The notes: a model not told the origin generated them from the letters alone. A stretch of 64,000 nt of DNA from Vandiemenella viatica (GCA_031002005.1 CM061919.1:220284739-220348738), one strand, 5' to 3'. Positions 1 to 12,164 are shown, counted from the stretch's first letter. A program made the numbers and translations.

Positions 1-255
1 GACTCCAATAGATGAAACATAGGAAGAGAACAGTGATGAAAAGGTGATAAGTAGAATATATGAGTTGAAATTAGAAGAGAAGAGGTCTCGAGGAAAACTA
101 TGGGATAGAAGGAATTATGGTAATATAAAGGTGAGTGCAAGTCATAGGAGCAAACTGGGCTATAGTGGAGGAACGGTGCAAGGACACGGGACGCTTCATG
201 TGACTGTATTCCTGGGAGACCCAGCCTAAGGCTGGGAGCAGTCAACACGATGATG
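1..255 (+). mobile_element. 3' end of a LINE retrotransposon (relic)
   Basis: Bases 44-229 encode a peptide with a KRSRGKLWDR stretch that resembles the basic KRPRGRPRxRW tail of many insect LINE reverse transcriptases. It is followed by a short GC palindrome (cagcctaaggctgg near 221-236) and an ATG-repeat tail (cgatgatgataaatga) near 249-264. The same arrangement of basic C-terminus, cctaagg-type hairpin and ATG repeats ends the LINE fragment at 11.8-12.1 kb. The open frame begins with GTG and the element is truncated by the window start, so this is a 3' fragment and not a gene. The clade (RTE/R1-like) is not certain. Confidence 0.5.
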
Positions 256-439
256 ATAAATGATCTAAGAACAAGTTAAATCTGATCTTATTATTTAAAC
301 CGAAGGTTGGTTGAACTTAGCCTGGTATTGGAGGTAGTGTGGCCAGTTCATTTCCTCCTTACCTAACTCGATAATCGTACCGGATAAAGGGTACCTACAG
401 TTTAAAGTGGAATCCGAACTACGGTAGCTTTCTATCGCT

Positions 440-585
440 GTTTATATTAAACAGCTAGCTGTGCCAGAGGTGATGGTCGGGTTAAAGGCCTATACAAATG
501 AACGCCGAGGCAGATATTCAAACCGAGAACCTGCCGACCTCTAGTCAGACGCCTTACCCACTGAGCCACAAACCGCTCCTGTGAA
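440..585 (-). mobile_element. tRNA-derived SINE, family C
   Basis: Read on the minus strand this begins with a tRNA-like stretch (gtggctcagtgggtaaggcg), followed by a degenerate B box (ggtttgaat) and then cctttaacccgaccatcacc. The same body occurs at 17420-17560 (cctatcttaacttctggcacagc) and, badly decayed, near 10845-10935. The A-box-like GTGGCTCAGTGGGTAAG is close to a functional tRNA, but the D- and T-arm pairing is not convincing, so it is called a SINE and not a tRNA gene. Confidence 0.55.
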
Positions 586-1990
586 ATAGTTCCTGACTGA
601 GGGAGTTAAAAAAAACAATAATTCAGTGGATGACGAATAACGAAATGATACATAATTGCTCAATTGGATGAATAGGACAGATGATATTTCTCTGATTTTT
701 CTTTTTATAAGGAAATAAGTATTGCCTCTGCGTTGAGGAGCGGCAAAGCGCTGTTCACGATGACGTCACGTAGCAAGACTTTCGCTGGAGGCGCCAGCAC
801 GCGATGTAATTTGTTCCGTCGTAGCTGGACTCCAAGAACTTCCGGCTGGACAAAACCGAGACTGTAACTAACAGCTGAGGTCTCGAATAATTCTGACATT
901 ACAGTGGAATAATTCTTTGTGTTTGCGATAAAAGGAATAAAATAATTTCTTTTAAATCATTTCTTTTTAACAAGTTGCTAATCAGAGTTTATAGCCAAAT
1001 CTTTTAAAAATAATTAAGATTTAAAAGTCGGAAGAGTATACAAGTTAGAAGTCAGCAGTTTTTCACATTTCGGAAGTATTACTAAGTTACGTGTTAGTGG
1101 GTTTAGTCACGACCAAGCATCTGAATCGTTAACAGAAAGACTAACGATTCCTATCTACATGCTGTAATCGTTTCTGATATAATTATTCTTCTCGGTCAGG
1201 ATATAAATTAACGATAGAACAGAGATAATTGTTTACATTACTCTTTGTGGTTGGTGGGGCTTTAAAATATGAAATTTAGAAATATTGTGTTTCTTGAATA
1301 AATATATCTGAACACCAACTTACAGTAACTGCATATTTTTCTTATAATCTGGAAATGAAAACTTGCAGATTGGACGATTACATTATGAGATGTGCTAATT
1401 TCCCATTAACAGATCTCAGTGGGTAGTGAAGATAAGTACAAATTTCATTCAAAAAGCTCCTTATTGGTAAGAGACAGCAGTGTGTACTTCCTGGCACTAT
1501 GGATCTTGACGACAGTATTTCTTACTGCACACAGTACATTATGAAACTGGTCACATATGTTTAACTATAACCCCACACACGCCATTCAGATCAATGAATA
1601 TAGCTGATTATACTTAAAACACATATTTACTAACCATTTCCTGCAAAACACAAAAATAGATATGGAATTTTATAGCTCATGTCTACAGACGTGATAGCAA
1701 AAGATGATCATTTTCACATTCCTTAGCGACGCTAATATTTGGATCCTTACACGCCAATAATTCATATTATTTCTTTAATCTTTGTCATTGTAAACTCTTA
1801 AACTGATGCTCATGTGTATGAACACTATTTAGCCCTTTAAGCCATCGATGAAACTAAGATTAATCGAAGTCTTAAATGAAGAGCCAATAGACTTATTGTG
1901 ACTGACATTATGGGAGTTGACAGTTAACACTGTCTGTAGTGTCAGAGATTATTATGGCTGACAGAAGTTGACAACATAACAGCTACCACG
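586..1990. other. No gene seen; AT-rich sequence with one CpG-rich patch
   Basis: No exon with splice sites, no RNA gene and no recognisable transposon is visible. A 180-bp segment at about 715-900 is clearly richer in CG dinucleotides than its surroundings (gatgacgtcacg, a CRE-like palindrome, lies near 760). It could be an old transposon terminal piece, but no terminal repeat or duplicate was found in the window. Confidence 0.5.
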
Positions 1991-2600
1991 AGTTAGGAAG
2001 CGGAAGAATACATAGAAGCGAGACATGGGAACAAAAACTAACTGAAGTGCAGAACAATAGTCGCAAGATGTGGGCTCTAACAATAGTTTTAAATAAGGCA
2101 AAAGAAGCTATTAGGCTATTTCATGCCGGAAGAGGATTAGTGTATGACCCCGAAGGCAAGGCGCAAGCACTTGCTGCCACACTCGAGGATCAATTCTAAA
2201 TTAACGATATTGACGACGATGATAGCGACGACCACGAAGAGCTGATTATTCCTGAGGTCGACCACATCCTTGCGACAGAGCCACGGATTGAACAAATATA
2301 GGGGAGATTGAGACCATTAATCGCAGGCTGAAAGCCAAAAAGGCCTGCAGAAGTGATCAGTTGAACCCCTTACAAATTTTAAAGCTACCTCCACAAACCA
2401 TCAGATGACAAGAAACTATATTCAATGCTTATCTTAGGCTTAGCTACTTTCATGATGCCTTGAAGTCTGCCAAGGTAGTAGCAATAGCTAAACCAGGAAA
2501 AGACAAGACATTCCCTCAAAATTACAGACCGATGACATTACTGCCGATCATTGATAAAGTGTTTGAGCGGGTAGTGACCTATACGAACTAGCCAGCCGTG
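1990..2600 (+). mobile_element. Jockey-type LINE reverse transcriptase fragment (dead)
   Basis: Around 2480-2570 one frame reads AKVVAIAKPGKDKTFPQNYR followed by PMTLLPIIDKVFER, which matches the N-terminal fingers segment of jockey-clade reverse transcriptases (typically ...KPGKDPxxPxNYRPIxLLxxxxKxxER). Upstream, 2030-2200 encodes the endonuclease-RT linker with GLVYDPEGKAQALA. Several in-frame stops and frame changes (for example the stop near 2198) show the copy is dead. It is cut off just after the VFER block, so the palm domain with its catalytic aspartates is missing. It would have encoded the polymerase that copies LINE RNA into DNA at a nicked target. Confidence 0.75.
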
Positions 2601-3687
2601 TATTCGGCTGAACTTCATTTCAGACACCTCTGGTTGGACCGATCTGGAAGTACGCTCGACTATGTCGTCGGAAGCTGGTGCTTTACCTCAGCCACTGCTG
2701 TGGCTACTGTTGACACGGGACTCTTTCTCTCACCGCTCTCGGGGAAGTTTACCACTCAGACAGACGGCGTTATCCGTTGCTTTGGTGCTTTGTAACGGTA
2801 GAACTCGGCCTTGGAGGCCTGAGGCCAGGGCGGGACCAAGGACCCACTGGCCTCGAGGCAGCACGGCTTAACGCGGATTCATTGAACTTCCTTCCTATGA
2901 GCCGCGTTCTAATTGACTTAGCAACGGACAGAGTATACCACACAGACAAATTTGCGAAGAGTAATGTTTAAAAGTTCCTTTCCCCTTGTCAGTACTATCA
3001 AGGCACAAAGTTTATCATTGAAAGAAATCTATCAAAAAAGGGAGTTTTTGTTTTCCACTGTATTGATTCAGATATTACATCTGATGTGTAATATGGTTGA
3101 TTCAGGTGTAAAATGTTTGCATGAACGCAGATCGATAGCAAATGCAGTAACAGGAAGGCCGATTAAGGTTATTAATTATTTAATTTTTGTATTTTCACTA
3201 AAACCAGAGATAATACTAACTTTATCTCGCACTTCTCTGACGGGAAATATGCCATATTCTGTTTTCACGAATAAGCGTTTGGCATATTTATGGTATGGCT
3301 AATAACAAAGATTAAAACAGAACGCTGGCTACTATCAAGAGATTAGTATTTATTTTTCTGTATCCACCCAATTCAGGACATATTGTACAAAAATTATGAG
3401 AAAGGATTTAACTACTTCTACAAATAGAAGTTATTATCAGAATTAATTTAATAGTTTCAGACAAATATCACGTTAGGGTTCTACCTTGTAACAAATAGAC
3501 ACTTCATTCATTGGGATATATTTAAGGAAATACTGATTACGTTTCTTAGGTGATAATACGATCAGTGATTCTCCACAGGAAAATTCTTTCACAGACTACG
3601 ACTTATCAAATCAGAGCTTAGCGTGAAATAAAACTGTATCTCAAATCAGTTTAAACCTAGAATACTGCTAGCTGCTGTCTCCCTCAC
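2601..3687. other. No gene seen; GC-richer patch at 2600-2960
   Basis: The first 360 bases after the LINE fragment are GC-richer and hold several overlapping short frames (2598-2971), none with recognisable protein similarity or splice signals. They may be further transposon sequence. From about 2960 to 3687 the sequence is AT-rich and featureless; the 116-codon frame at 2952-3302 shows no recognisable domain. Confidence 0.45.
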
Positions 3688-3751
3688 CTTGGTCATGCGA
3701 TTCCACGTGGAACACCGAGCGAAGTTGATCTCTGTTCATATGCTCGTGTAT
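3688..3751 (-). CDS. Internal exon, ADAMTS-like protease N-terminal propeptide region
   Basis: On the minus strand a pyrimidine-rich tract ending tctgtttcag gives a good acceptor. The 64-nt exon follows, and gtgagg is a good donor. Only one frame is open: 21 codons beginning IHEHMNRDQLRSVFHVESHD plus Q, with one leftover base (G). The other two frames contain stops. The peptide resembles the segment just before the PEYEVV start of ADAMTS propeptides in arthropods; this is from memory of the family, not a search. The leftover G plus the TT that opens the exon at 58743 makes GTT (Val), giving HDQ-V-PEYEVV. Its position relative to that exon is reversed for a minus-strand gene (see findings). 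The exon is too short to be certain on its own. Confidence 0.6.
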
Positions 3752-4974
3752 CTGAAACAGAACAAATAAATTCTTAACAGAAGTCAGAAAAGAGATTACC
3801 AAACTATACTGCATTCTACAATATTTTACTACAAAATTCTGGTGTTTTCAGGGGTTGCCAAAAAACATAAAAGGTCAATTTGGAATGGAACTAATGAAGT
3901 TCACATCTATATTTTATGTTTTCTGAATATTTTCTCTCTTCGGTTGATGATAAAATCATTTTCTTTTCTACCTTTATCATGAGTGATAATATAAAAAATA
4001 ATTTTTCTCCGATCTGTGGCGACCATTCTGAGAAAATAAATGGAATGATAAGTCGAAGTATATATGTAAAAACACAATAATTCTATTTCAAAAACTTTTT
4101 GTTGGAGATGGGTTTAAATTTCACTTAATTTTACTAGAGCGAAAATATGATTATTTTTTTAGAACGCTTTAGCTAAGAATGAAAGTAAAATTTATCTACA
4201 AATTTAATAAACTATCATACTGGGGATGAAAAGTAATGCGATATGTATCATAAGGATAAAGAGCGATTTGTCGTTTTGCAACGCAAAGCTTTCAACCTAG
4301 AAATGGAAATAAAATTTGTAAACTAGCACAACAGTTAATTAATGTGGTCTATGTATTACTAAACATGTACGTTTTAATTATATTACAACCAAACTTCTAA
4401 GATAGGTTTTTACAAAATACTTATGAATTCTTTTTCCATATCGTAAATTTTAATTGTTAATTTCTCTGCAACACAAACGGTCGGATATCCCATACCAACT
4501 ATGCAAAAAATTTTTAGTGATAATTCGAAAAACATTTGGATGTAGAGATTATTTCTGATCTCGCAGAAGGAAGAGAAGCTAACTACTTCCTCTGACTTGT
4601 TCAGCTGAGCACTTCGTGTTTCGGTAAAGCGGTAGTCAGCCAAGCCTATCGCCCGAGTATTCGCAGCCAATAGTGTCGCTTTCCCACGCACAACGCTACG
4701 GTGGACGCGGAAGACGTTCGATTATGGAACAGCGATCTAAGAGGAATTTCTCCGAGCGGCGACGACGCAACCATTTTTAAAACCGACGGGTATTTGGTCG
4801 ACACGACAATTCCGCTCACAATAACCAGCCACAATCATTACATAAAGCGAAAGTCATCTCGCATTTCCGTTTTCACTACAGGTGATGCAATGCAGCTGAG
4901 AAAGTTCCCAATACATTGAAGTAAATACTGCAAAGTACTGAGAACCTTCAAATCACATTCGATTGATTTGTGTT
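3752..4974. other. No gene seen; AT-rich, with an unclassified patch at 4560-4900
   Basis: This is probably intron if the exon at 3688-3751 is real. A GC-richer block at about 4600-4900 has open frames on both strands (plus 4701-4919, minus 4646-4834), but they start with non-ATG codons and look like shadows of a decayed repeat. No terminal repeats were recognised. Confidence 0.4.
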
Positions 4975-5737
4975 CATCTACATCTACATATATACTCTTC
5001 AATTCAGAAAATTGTGGGTGGCAGAGGGTGAATTCCAATCCCGAATGGTACTAGGGAAAAAAGAATTCATATAAGAATCAGTGCGGCACCTTATTTCTCT
5101 AATCTTATCTTTCCTGTCATTCCGACTCAAATAGGTTGGTCAACAAAGTATTTCACTACACTCGTAAGTGAAAGTAGGAGTACACATGTTTACCAATAAG
5201 TTTAAACGTACGTCGTCTATCTACCAGAGACTCCCAGCCCAGTCTACTAATCAGTTCTGTGATGCTTTCATAAGGACTATAGCAAACGGTCACGAATCGA
5301 GTGGCTCTTCTCTGTACTTTCTCTATACTGTCAATCAATTCCTTACGAAACGGATCCCAAACGGCACAACAGTAGTCCAAATGTGGACGCACAAGAGATT
5401 TGTACGCTATCTCCTTTGTTTGTTTATTACAATTTTTCAAGACTCGACCTAGGAATCGCAGCCTAGAATTAGCTCTACCTACTAACGAATTAATGTGTAA
5501 GTCCCATTTCATGTTCCTTTGTACTGTTACTCCCAAATATTTCATAGAATAGGCCATATCAATAATAGAACTGTTTTCCTCGTATTTCTGAACAACCGAA
5601 TTCTTTTTGTTAGTTATCCTCATTGTCTTGCACTTTTCACAATTTAGTGTAAGTTGGCTAAACGCGTACTGAAACAAAATTAATGACTTTCGTAAACTCA
5701 CTTTTGAAATTCTGCAGACAGTGGCTCGACGTGCCAT
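4975..5737 (-). mobile_element. LINE reverse transcriptase, C-terminal part plus 3' UTR (5'-truncated)
   Basis: The minus-strand frame 5737-5156 encodes 193 residues matching the C-terminal third (thumb/connection) of a jockey/CR1-type reverse transcriptase. Visible blocks are CKTMRITNKK, YLGVTVQRNMKWDLHIN, SLVRPHLDYCCAVWDP, IEKVQRRATRFV and LGWESLVDRRR. About 180 bases of 3' UTR follow, ending in a tandem agatgtagatg tail near 4975-4988, a common way for insect LINEs to end. The palm with its catalytic aspartates is absent, so the copy is 5'-truncated, as is typical after incomplete target-primed reverse transcription. The frame is unbroken over 193 codons, which suggests a fairly recent insertion. 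The same 3' UTR style recurs at 32628 and near 21760. Confidence 0.85.
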
Positions 5738-8700
5738 CGCGTTGAAGTATCTTTTTGAATATAGACGGACGATTACTTTTGTCGCGTGTAACCTTTTCCC
5801 ATAGCGCTTGTGGGCGTGGTGCGCGCACTGCGGGCGAGTCTCGTGAAAGTAGGCAGGCGCAAGGTCGGCGAGGGGGCCATCGGTTCAAGGGCGGCGACAC
5901 CAACAAAGGGCCCTTCTCGCCCGTTACTCGGCCATATTTAGTACAGCGATCCGGTTACGCTCTTAACAAGACCACGCCGACTATACTTACGAAATAAATT
6001 CATAATTAAATCTGTTGTTACATCATTTATATTCGAAACTAGGTAATCATTTTTGTAGATAGACTAGTGTCAAAAACAAAAATGTAAACATGGGACCACT
6101 TTGAAGGAATTAATGTGACAAAAAATTGGAATAAAGTATTTACGATATAGTAACTTCAGCACTAACCAAACGCAGAAAGAGCGTGTTATCTAAACTTTAG
6201 ACCTATTCACAGAGCAATTGCAATAACATATTTATACTATTCCATTTATAGCAATCCTTATCATAGTAATAATAGTATCCTGTCTCGTACTCAGATATAT
6301 TCTCATCACGGAGATTCTATTTATCGTACAGTATTAGAGGATATGGTACTGGTAGATACTTCTAAATCAAGCTGCTTTCTCTTTTTTAAGCATAATGTTT
6401 GATTTCAATGGTTTGGAGACACCGTGAGGGTTGATCGGCTGTCTGGAGTCAGAGTTTGCAGTTATCATACGTTTGTGTAATATGTATCCTCTGTTCTGTA
6501 TGATAAGAGCACTTTTTGTTTGAGTGATCCGTATTTTATGAGGCGTAGATAGAAGGTAATACTAGCATTTTCCTAGATGACGCGGGGAACCGTAATTGGG
6601 ACGATCGGCATGATGGATCCAGGATCTAAATCCTGGCCTTTTGTACTTCCGAGGGCCAGTGTGCTGGGGCTTTAATATTCCTGACCACACTGGTGGGTTA
6701 CTCAAGCTGCTCTGTTGGAAGCCTAAGTTCAGTTTCAGTGCTACAGTTGGTGGACGAAGTGCAAGACACTTAAAAAGGGAAAGTTTGGAATATTCAGTGG
6801 TTCTGTTCATCTGAAGAACGATGTTTTAGCGATTTCTTTCGTTCTTGATGCAGATAAAACATAAGCGAGCGTTACATTATAACATCTCTTCCCTCGTTGC
6901 GATAGTTCAGTTCAAGTCGGTCCAAAGAGCTCTATGAACAGTACCAGAAGGATTAGTATATTTTCTGTTTTCTGAAATCAAATTTACTATTATGAAATTG
7001 ACACGAAAGAAACGTTCCGATATCGCAGTACCTTATTTATTAACAGTACGAATATTCATTAATGTTGATAACGATAGCAATTTTCTTTTGTGTCATACTG
7101 TACTGAGCTGTGTAATTGTTCCGCGGGCAAGTATAGCTGCCAGGAAATAACTGAACATGCAGCCCGACGGATAAGGTTACTCATCTGGAACATCAGTCTG
7201 AAGTCTCACTGTAAAACCAAACAAATAACAGTACACCGTGACGTAACCCTGAAACTAAAACATTCACAGATTTTTTTGTTCCTTTCATTGCCGTAATTTA
7301 TAAAATTTACTTCGATGAGCTTAAGCTCAAATTTAAACCAGCCATAAAATCCACAAGCCATATACACTTTGGTCTACTGTTGTTTAATTGGTCTATAGTA
7401 ATCTTCCGCGGTTATCTGAAAAAAAAAATCTTGCTCATGTGGATCATAGTTACGAACATACGACTTCCGTATTTGATTTCTGAAATGGTGTTCTTAATTA
7501 AATTGAATCTTTATTTTTTACTTCGTCAAAGAAAATATAATAAACTGAAGTCAAATACAAAATGTGCTATACATTTCTAATAGGTCAGTATAGATACTAA
7601 AAATAAAAATTGTAACATATTGTATGAGTAAATTTTCGCCTCAAATAGTACTATAAGCACATGATGTAATTATTTTAAATTCTTGAGATATAACTGTTAA
7701 GCACAAAACAATTTGTAATACTGATAATCGTATTTTGTTTAGCGTGCCTGCCAGAATCAGGCTCAGTTACCAGTGTGAAAGTAGTGAAAAATATATTTGT
7801 CGATTTCCGAAATGGTAAGATCAGATGGAAGGACAAGATTGGCATTTTTCGCGATTATACATTCTGATTACAACCTTATATGAAGAAAATAAACACATAT
7901 TTATAGATACTAATACTAACTGTTTTGCCTAAAATCCTTAAAGACAATATAAATTAGTAAAGCGATAGATTTTCTGAAGATTCTTCGAATTTGTCATCAA
8001 TAGGAGATTTCCTTATGTTAATTATTATTAGCTGTCTTTTAAATTACTTTACTTCTGGACTCCATACTGTATAATCCTTTGCTGTACAAATTCTCAAATT
8101 TTCGTAAGTAAAACTTGATAGTTTCTAGCAGCACTTAGGCAATTGATGGCGTCAAAAAGTTGTAAAAATAACTTTCTTTGACGTTTCAAATCTGGCGATC
8201 TTATGAATTATTTGTATGGAATTTCCATCGTAAGGTACTCAGATATATTCTAGTTAGTCATATTGGACTACTGAGTCAGTCAATATAAGAAAAATAGATG
8301 ATTTAAAATTTAAACGTTACACGCAGAAATTGTGAAGCTGAAACTATGTTACTGTTACCTTGACAAGGATAAATAATGGAAAACAAAATTTTAACAGGTT
8401 TTTTTTTTTTCATTTGTGTGCTTAGGTTCATTAGATTTCTGAGACATTAAAGACGAAATGGTAACAAAGAAGAAGATGGAAATTATGTAAAATGATTAAT
8501 TAATAAATGCTCTAAGTAATTGCCGAAAAATATTTACGGTGCCAAATATAATAAGAGAAAAGGTGCGATTGAAAGACCTGTCGTTCTTTTTATTGTTTTG
8601 AAAGGATTATTCTTGCTTTTGTTCGGTAACAGTAGCTGGTTGTTTAACCATTGTTGATACAGAAATGTCAGTCCGAAGACATGCTTTGTAACTAAATATC

Positions 8701-8829
8701 AAGAGTGATTCAAGAGTTACAAAACTGAAGAGGGGCAACTCCTTAAGGGCAGACTTGAAGAAGCAGATATGTGGTGCCGACCATTATATTTGCGATGTGT
8801 TCACACGGATATCTCACCCTAAGAGCCTT
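5738..8829. other. No gene seen; GC-rich patch at 5755-5960, then AT-rich sequence
   Basis: Immediately beyond the truncated LINE lies about 200 bases of CpG-rich DNA (5790-5940) with no protein similarity that I recognise. From 5960 to 8829 the sequence is AT-rich, with scattered homopolymers (poly-T near 8400). No exon, RNA gene or classifiable repeat was seen. A segment at 6560-6810 has somewhat higher GC and a short inverted repeat (atccaggatctaaatcctgg). Confidence 0.45.
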
Positions 8830-8898
8830 TAATTTAATTTATTTAATTGCAAATGGAGCACACGCTCCGGTGGCAATTTCCCTACACACCGAACTTAT
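8830..8898 (-). mobile_element. 3' terminal fragment of a CR1-like LINE
   Basis: The block ttaattgcaaatggagcaca followed by cgctccggtggcaatttccctacacac is shared with 33750-33800 (same orientation) and, as its reverse complement, with 50960-51000. In the 50.8 kb copy this block follows coding-like sequence and precedes an attaaattaaatt tail, so it is the 3' end of a LINE. Here only the last 70 bases are recognisable. Confidence 0.6.
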
Positions 8899-10610
8899 GG
8901 GGACCTTAGATACGTTCCTCAATTCTGCACACGTTTCAGCGTTCTCAATTCCAGCTTATAGTCATTTCGAAATTCGCAAAATTGGAGAGACACTGCATTG
9001 CCAAAACGCAGAAAACTATCTGAATCACACAATCATCAGTATCTGAACTTTACTAAAATACAATCACGACATTCAGCATAAAACTGTGTTCAAGTCGTTT
9101 ATACTCAGTGGGAACTGGAGTGAAAGTTGTGAGGTTCAGAAAGAACGCAGTTTGATCACATACACGGCAACTGAAAATCACTGTTGAATATTTAAAAAGC
9201 TACGTTTCGTTTCCTCGTTTATTGTATTGATCTTTTCTCGCTTCGAGGCATTGTTAAAACTTGATGTAAAGCTCGATGCCTTTCACCTAAAGATGTCTAC
9301 ACAGTGGGCTGAAGCAGAGCTGTGTCATGGTGTTTCATTGGCCCTTAGCCGAGTTATCGCTTCATCTACCGATACGTCCGTCAAGGTGTTGGTTCTCCCG
9401 CACACACGGCGCTGTTGTGTAACGACACACGGCCCTCGTTTCGCCTCGAGGATGATGACTAGCTATGGCTGTGAGGCGCACTCTCTCTGGATGGGGCTTT
9501 CATCTCTCCTCCTCCCCCGCACTATGGACACTACAGAGCTCAGTCGCCCACTATACCAGCCACTCAGCTCTGCAACTTGGTAACATCGCACTTACTTCGA
9601 GAAAGAGTGTGCTGGATTAGACTTAAAACTTGTATAAAATACATTTCATACCGTTCCTACTTCATAACATTCAGAAGCGGCGAATAACGTTATATACAGA
9701 TGGGAACAAAACGATAATTTTCTGTATTGTATATATATATATATATTTATTTGCTGGTAGACATTTTGAACAGTCTCAAAGATTAGTTTCTCCTCTGCTC
9801 TCTTTACCGACAACCAATCGTATGCAGTTACAGGTAAGTGCTGATCATTTGAGTAATAAAGTGCAATAATGATATCAGTTACAGAATACCACAGTAAGTA
9901 ATGGTTGAAAAAATTTATAGAAAAGAAAAATTATCCTCACATTCTGATGACCTTTCAGATCAAAATTTTCTTTTTCTATAAAGCAACGCGTTGGATTATT
10001 TTTACAACAGTGTGAAAACATATTTAAACTAAAAAATATTAGCACTTCAACAGCTCACCCGATCGATACTAACCATACATATAATATATTGGCTTCACGT
10101 CCCAATATTTCAAAGATGAATTGACGAAAGTTAACCATTGCAAAACGAAGTTGTTGCTATTAAATTCACTGTAAGATTCAAGCTGTACAAGTAATGCCAC
10201 TACCTCGAACGGTCATTCTATTAAACCTTACAAAATTCAGTTTTGTTACATTGCTATTATATACTGTTTAGTTAGATCTTAGCATAATTTTGAGCCAGAT
10301 GAGTACCAAAAATAATGTTCATTACCCTTAAATGGATTAGATGTTCATTCCTGGCTACTCTACAAAGAACGTATGTATGACAGCGTCTTTGCTGACCTCA
10401 ACGTCGACAATCCGTGAAGGCAAAAAGAAAAAAAGAAAAGCAGCTTGCTTACCATTTCTTCTTGAAGACGTTGGATTGAACTAAACGTAAAGAGTTATAC
10501 AGTAGTTGTATGTATCTGAAAATAATAGTACCGAATCCTGATGATTTTCATTTCCAGTAACATAGTTTCCTCCAGGTGTGAAATTCGCACCTGTCGTTAA
10601 ATCTAGACTA
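8899..10610. other. No gene seen; includes a (TA)n microsatellite
   Basis: A moderately GC-rich block at 9290-9580 has a plus-strand frame without recognisable similarity, and may be transposon-derived. A short (TA) repeat lies at about 9729-9748. The remainder is AT-rich and featureless. Confidence 0.4.
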
Positions 10611-10624
10611 ATGGGTGAGTAGTA

Positions 10625-10760
10625 ATGATCATATCTCTCTCATTTGGGGAGGATCCGCTTTCGATTCCTGGTTCGGTCATGAACATTTCCGTTTGGCATG
10701 GCTTCCCGAAGTCACTCAACGAGCATTCTGGGACAATTCCTTCGTACAGGCCATACATTC
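10625..10760 (+). mobile_element. Strongly decayed SINE-A
   Basis: The order of blocks tttggggaggatccgctttc, cgattcctggttcggtcat, catggcttcccgaagtcact and gggacaattccttcgta follows the SINE-A consensus (gggaggac..ggttcgaatcc..catggtttcccgaaatcactcc..gggatgcttcctt), with many substitutions. It is one of the oldest copies in the window. Confidence 0.5.
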
Positions 10761-10844
10761 TTGTTTTGTCTATAATAACAACACTGTAGACGAGCTATAA
10801 TTACCAAATTTTTAAAAATCGATAACAAGTTCTAGCTTGCTTGT

Positions 10845-10935
10845 TACAGGCAGACACAGATTGAGGGCGGGTTAAAGACAGGCAACTTTTCGATCTCTTT
10901 TCAGACACCTTAACAAAGAGACATCAGACAGACTC
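10845..10935 (-). mobile_element. Decayed SINE family C fragment
   Basis: The blocks gggttaaagac, acttttcgatc and cagacaccttaac occur in the same order as in the family-C copy at 17440-17545 (gggttaaaggc, acctttcgatc, cagacaccttaac), with an internal deletion. Confidence 0.4.
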
Positions 10936-11769
10936 TTATAGCTATGGCACACAGGTAAGAAATGTATATCTATCGTACGAATGGATATCTTTCACTGAGA
11001 TAAGGCGGTGGGTGTAATTTGAGGCGACGATTTTGGGTTTCCAGTTGGAAGATAAGTGAGTCATTAATAACGCAAATGAATGAAAACATATAACAAGGAG
11101 TCACTGGGAAATTCATCCAAGTTCATATAGAGGAAGAAAACATCGATGGCTGTTACGAGATTCGAACTCTAGTTCCCCAGAATACGATTTCAATGACACC
11201 TGTTCTGACGGAATGGAGGTGTGACGGTATTAATTACCTGTTCGTCACAGTGATGTACCGGTTAAAGAACATCTTTTTTTAATAGTGGATTGCTTAAAAA
11301 ACTTGTGTGGTACAAATGATAACTTGGAAGCATAAGTAATCCAGATCGTGGCTGCGGGTGTGTCCCGGGTGACCTTCCTTCCAGGGGGACCGGTCAGTTA
11401 TACGTCACAAGGAGAAAGTCCTGGACGAGCCCAGCCTGGGGCAAGGACGGCCCATATAGGCTCAGGTAAACACTGGGCCTCATGAGGTGAACACTCGCCG
11501 GCTTTACATACAATAAATTCATTCCATCGACCACGAAAAGACGATTCTCTGCAGACTGAGGATTCATGACAAGATGTACCCATTTTCATTAAAACGGACG
11601 TAGCCAGAACAACATGGACAGAAGTTAGTAAACAGCACTCTCACGGATAATATTGCAACTGATTTTAGTTTGGCCGAAAAAGACTTGGAGAACTGAAACC
11701 AGGGGCACTACAATCCTGAATGGCTGTAGGATGACTCTGTTCATTACACTCATTGTGGGCTTTTAGGGT
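10936..11769. other. No gene seen; unclassified GC-richer block at 11340-11600
   Basis: The block at 11340-11600 has a minus-strand frame of 63 codons with no similarity that I recognise. No splice pair was identified around it. The rest is AT-rich. Confidence 0.4.
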
Positions 11770-12128
11770 AGCATCAAGGAACAAGAGGATGAAAAACGGA
11801 CAGATGCGTTTGAGATATGGATGTGGAGTTAATGGAGAACATATGCTGGATGGAAAACGTGAGTAATGTTGAAAGGCTGCAAAGGATTGGCGAGAGGAAG
11901 AAACTACTGGAAATCATAAGAGAAAGAAGGAATGAACTGCATGGGACACTCGTCAATAGTGCTTTGCAAGAACTAGTTTGTGGGAGGAGAGTGGGAGCAA
12001 GAAGGAGGTACAAAATAATAGATGTCATCAAGCGAAACGGAAATTAAGTGTACCTGAAGAGAAGTGCAGAAGACAGGAGAGTTTTAAAACCTGCCTTAAG
12101 GCAGGACACTAATGATGATGATCAATGA
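11770..12128 (+). mobile_element. LINE reverse transcriptase C-terminus and 3' end
   Basis: One frame carries DAFEIWMWS* followed by MENICWMENVSNVERLQRIG, RKKLLEIIRERRNELHGTL and RYKIIDVIKRNGN. This is the typical C-terminal tail of a widespread arthropod LINE RT family (consensus AFEMWxWRRMxKIxWxDxVxNEEVLxRI...RRNxLIGHIL). A stop interrupts the second codon block near 11831. The element ends with cctgccttaaggcagg (hairpin, 12091-12106) and then aatgatgatgatcaatga. The hairpin plus ATG-repeat ending is shared with 1-255. It is 5'-truncated and dead. Confidence 0.75.
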
Positions 12129-12164
12129 ATAGATAGTATGACTGGGCCCAGGTACACACATCTT

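Noticed and set aside
440..585. Functional tRNA gene in the family-C head
   Set aside because: The same head and body recur at 17.4 kb with mutations in the pairing regions, as expected of a SINE.
9729..9748. (TA)n tract as a regulatory signal
   Set aside because: A simple microsatellite, like the one at 62376-62390; nothing around it suggests a promoter.
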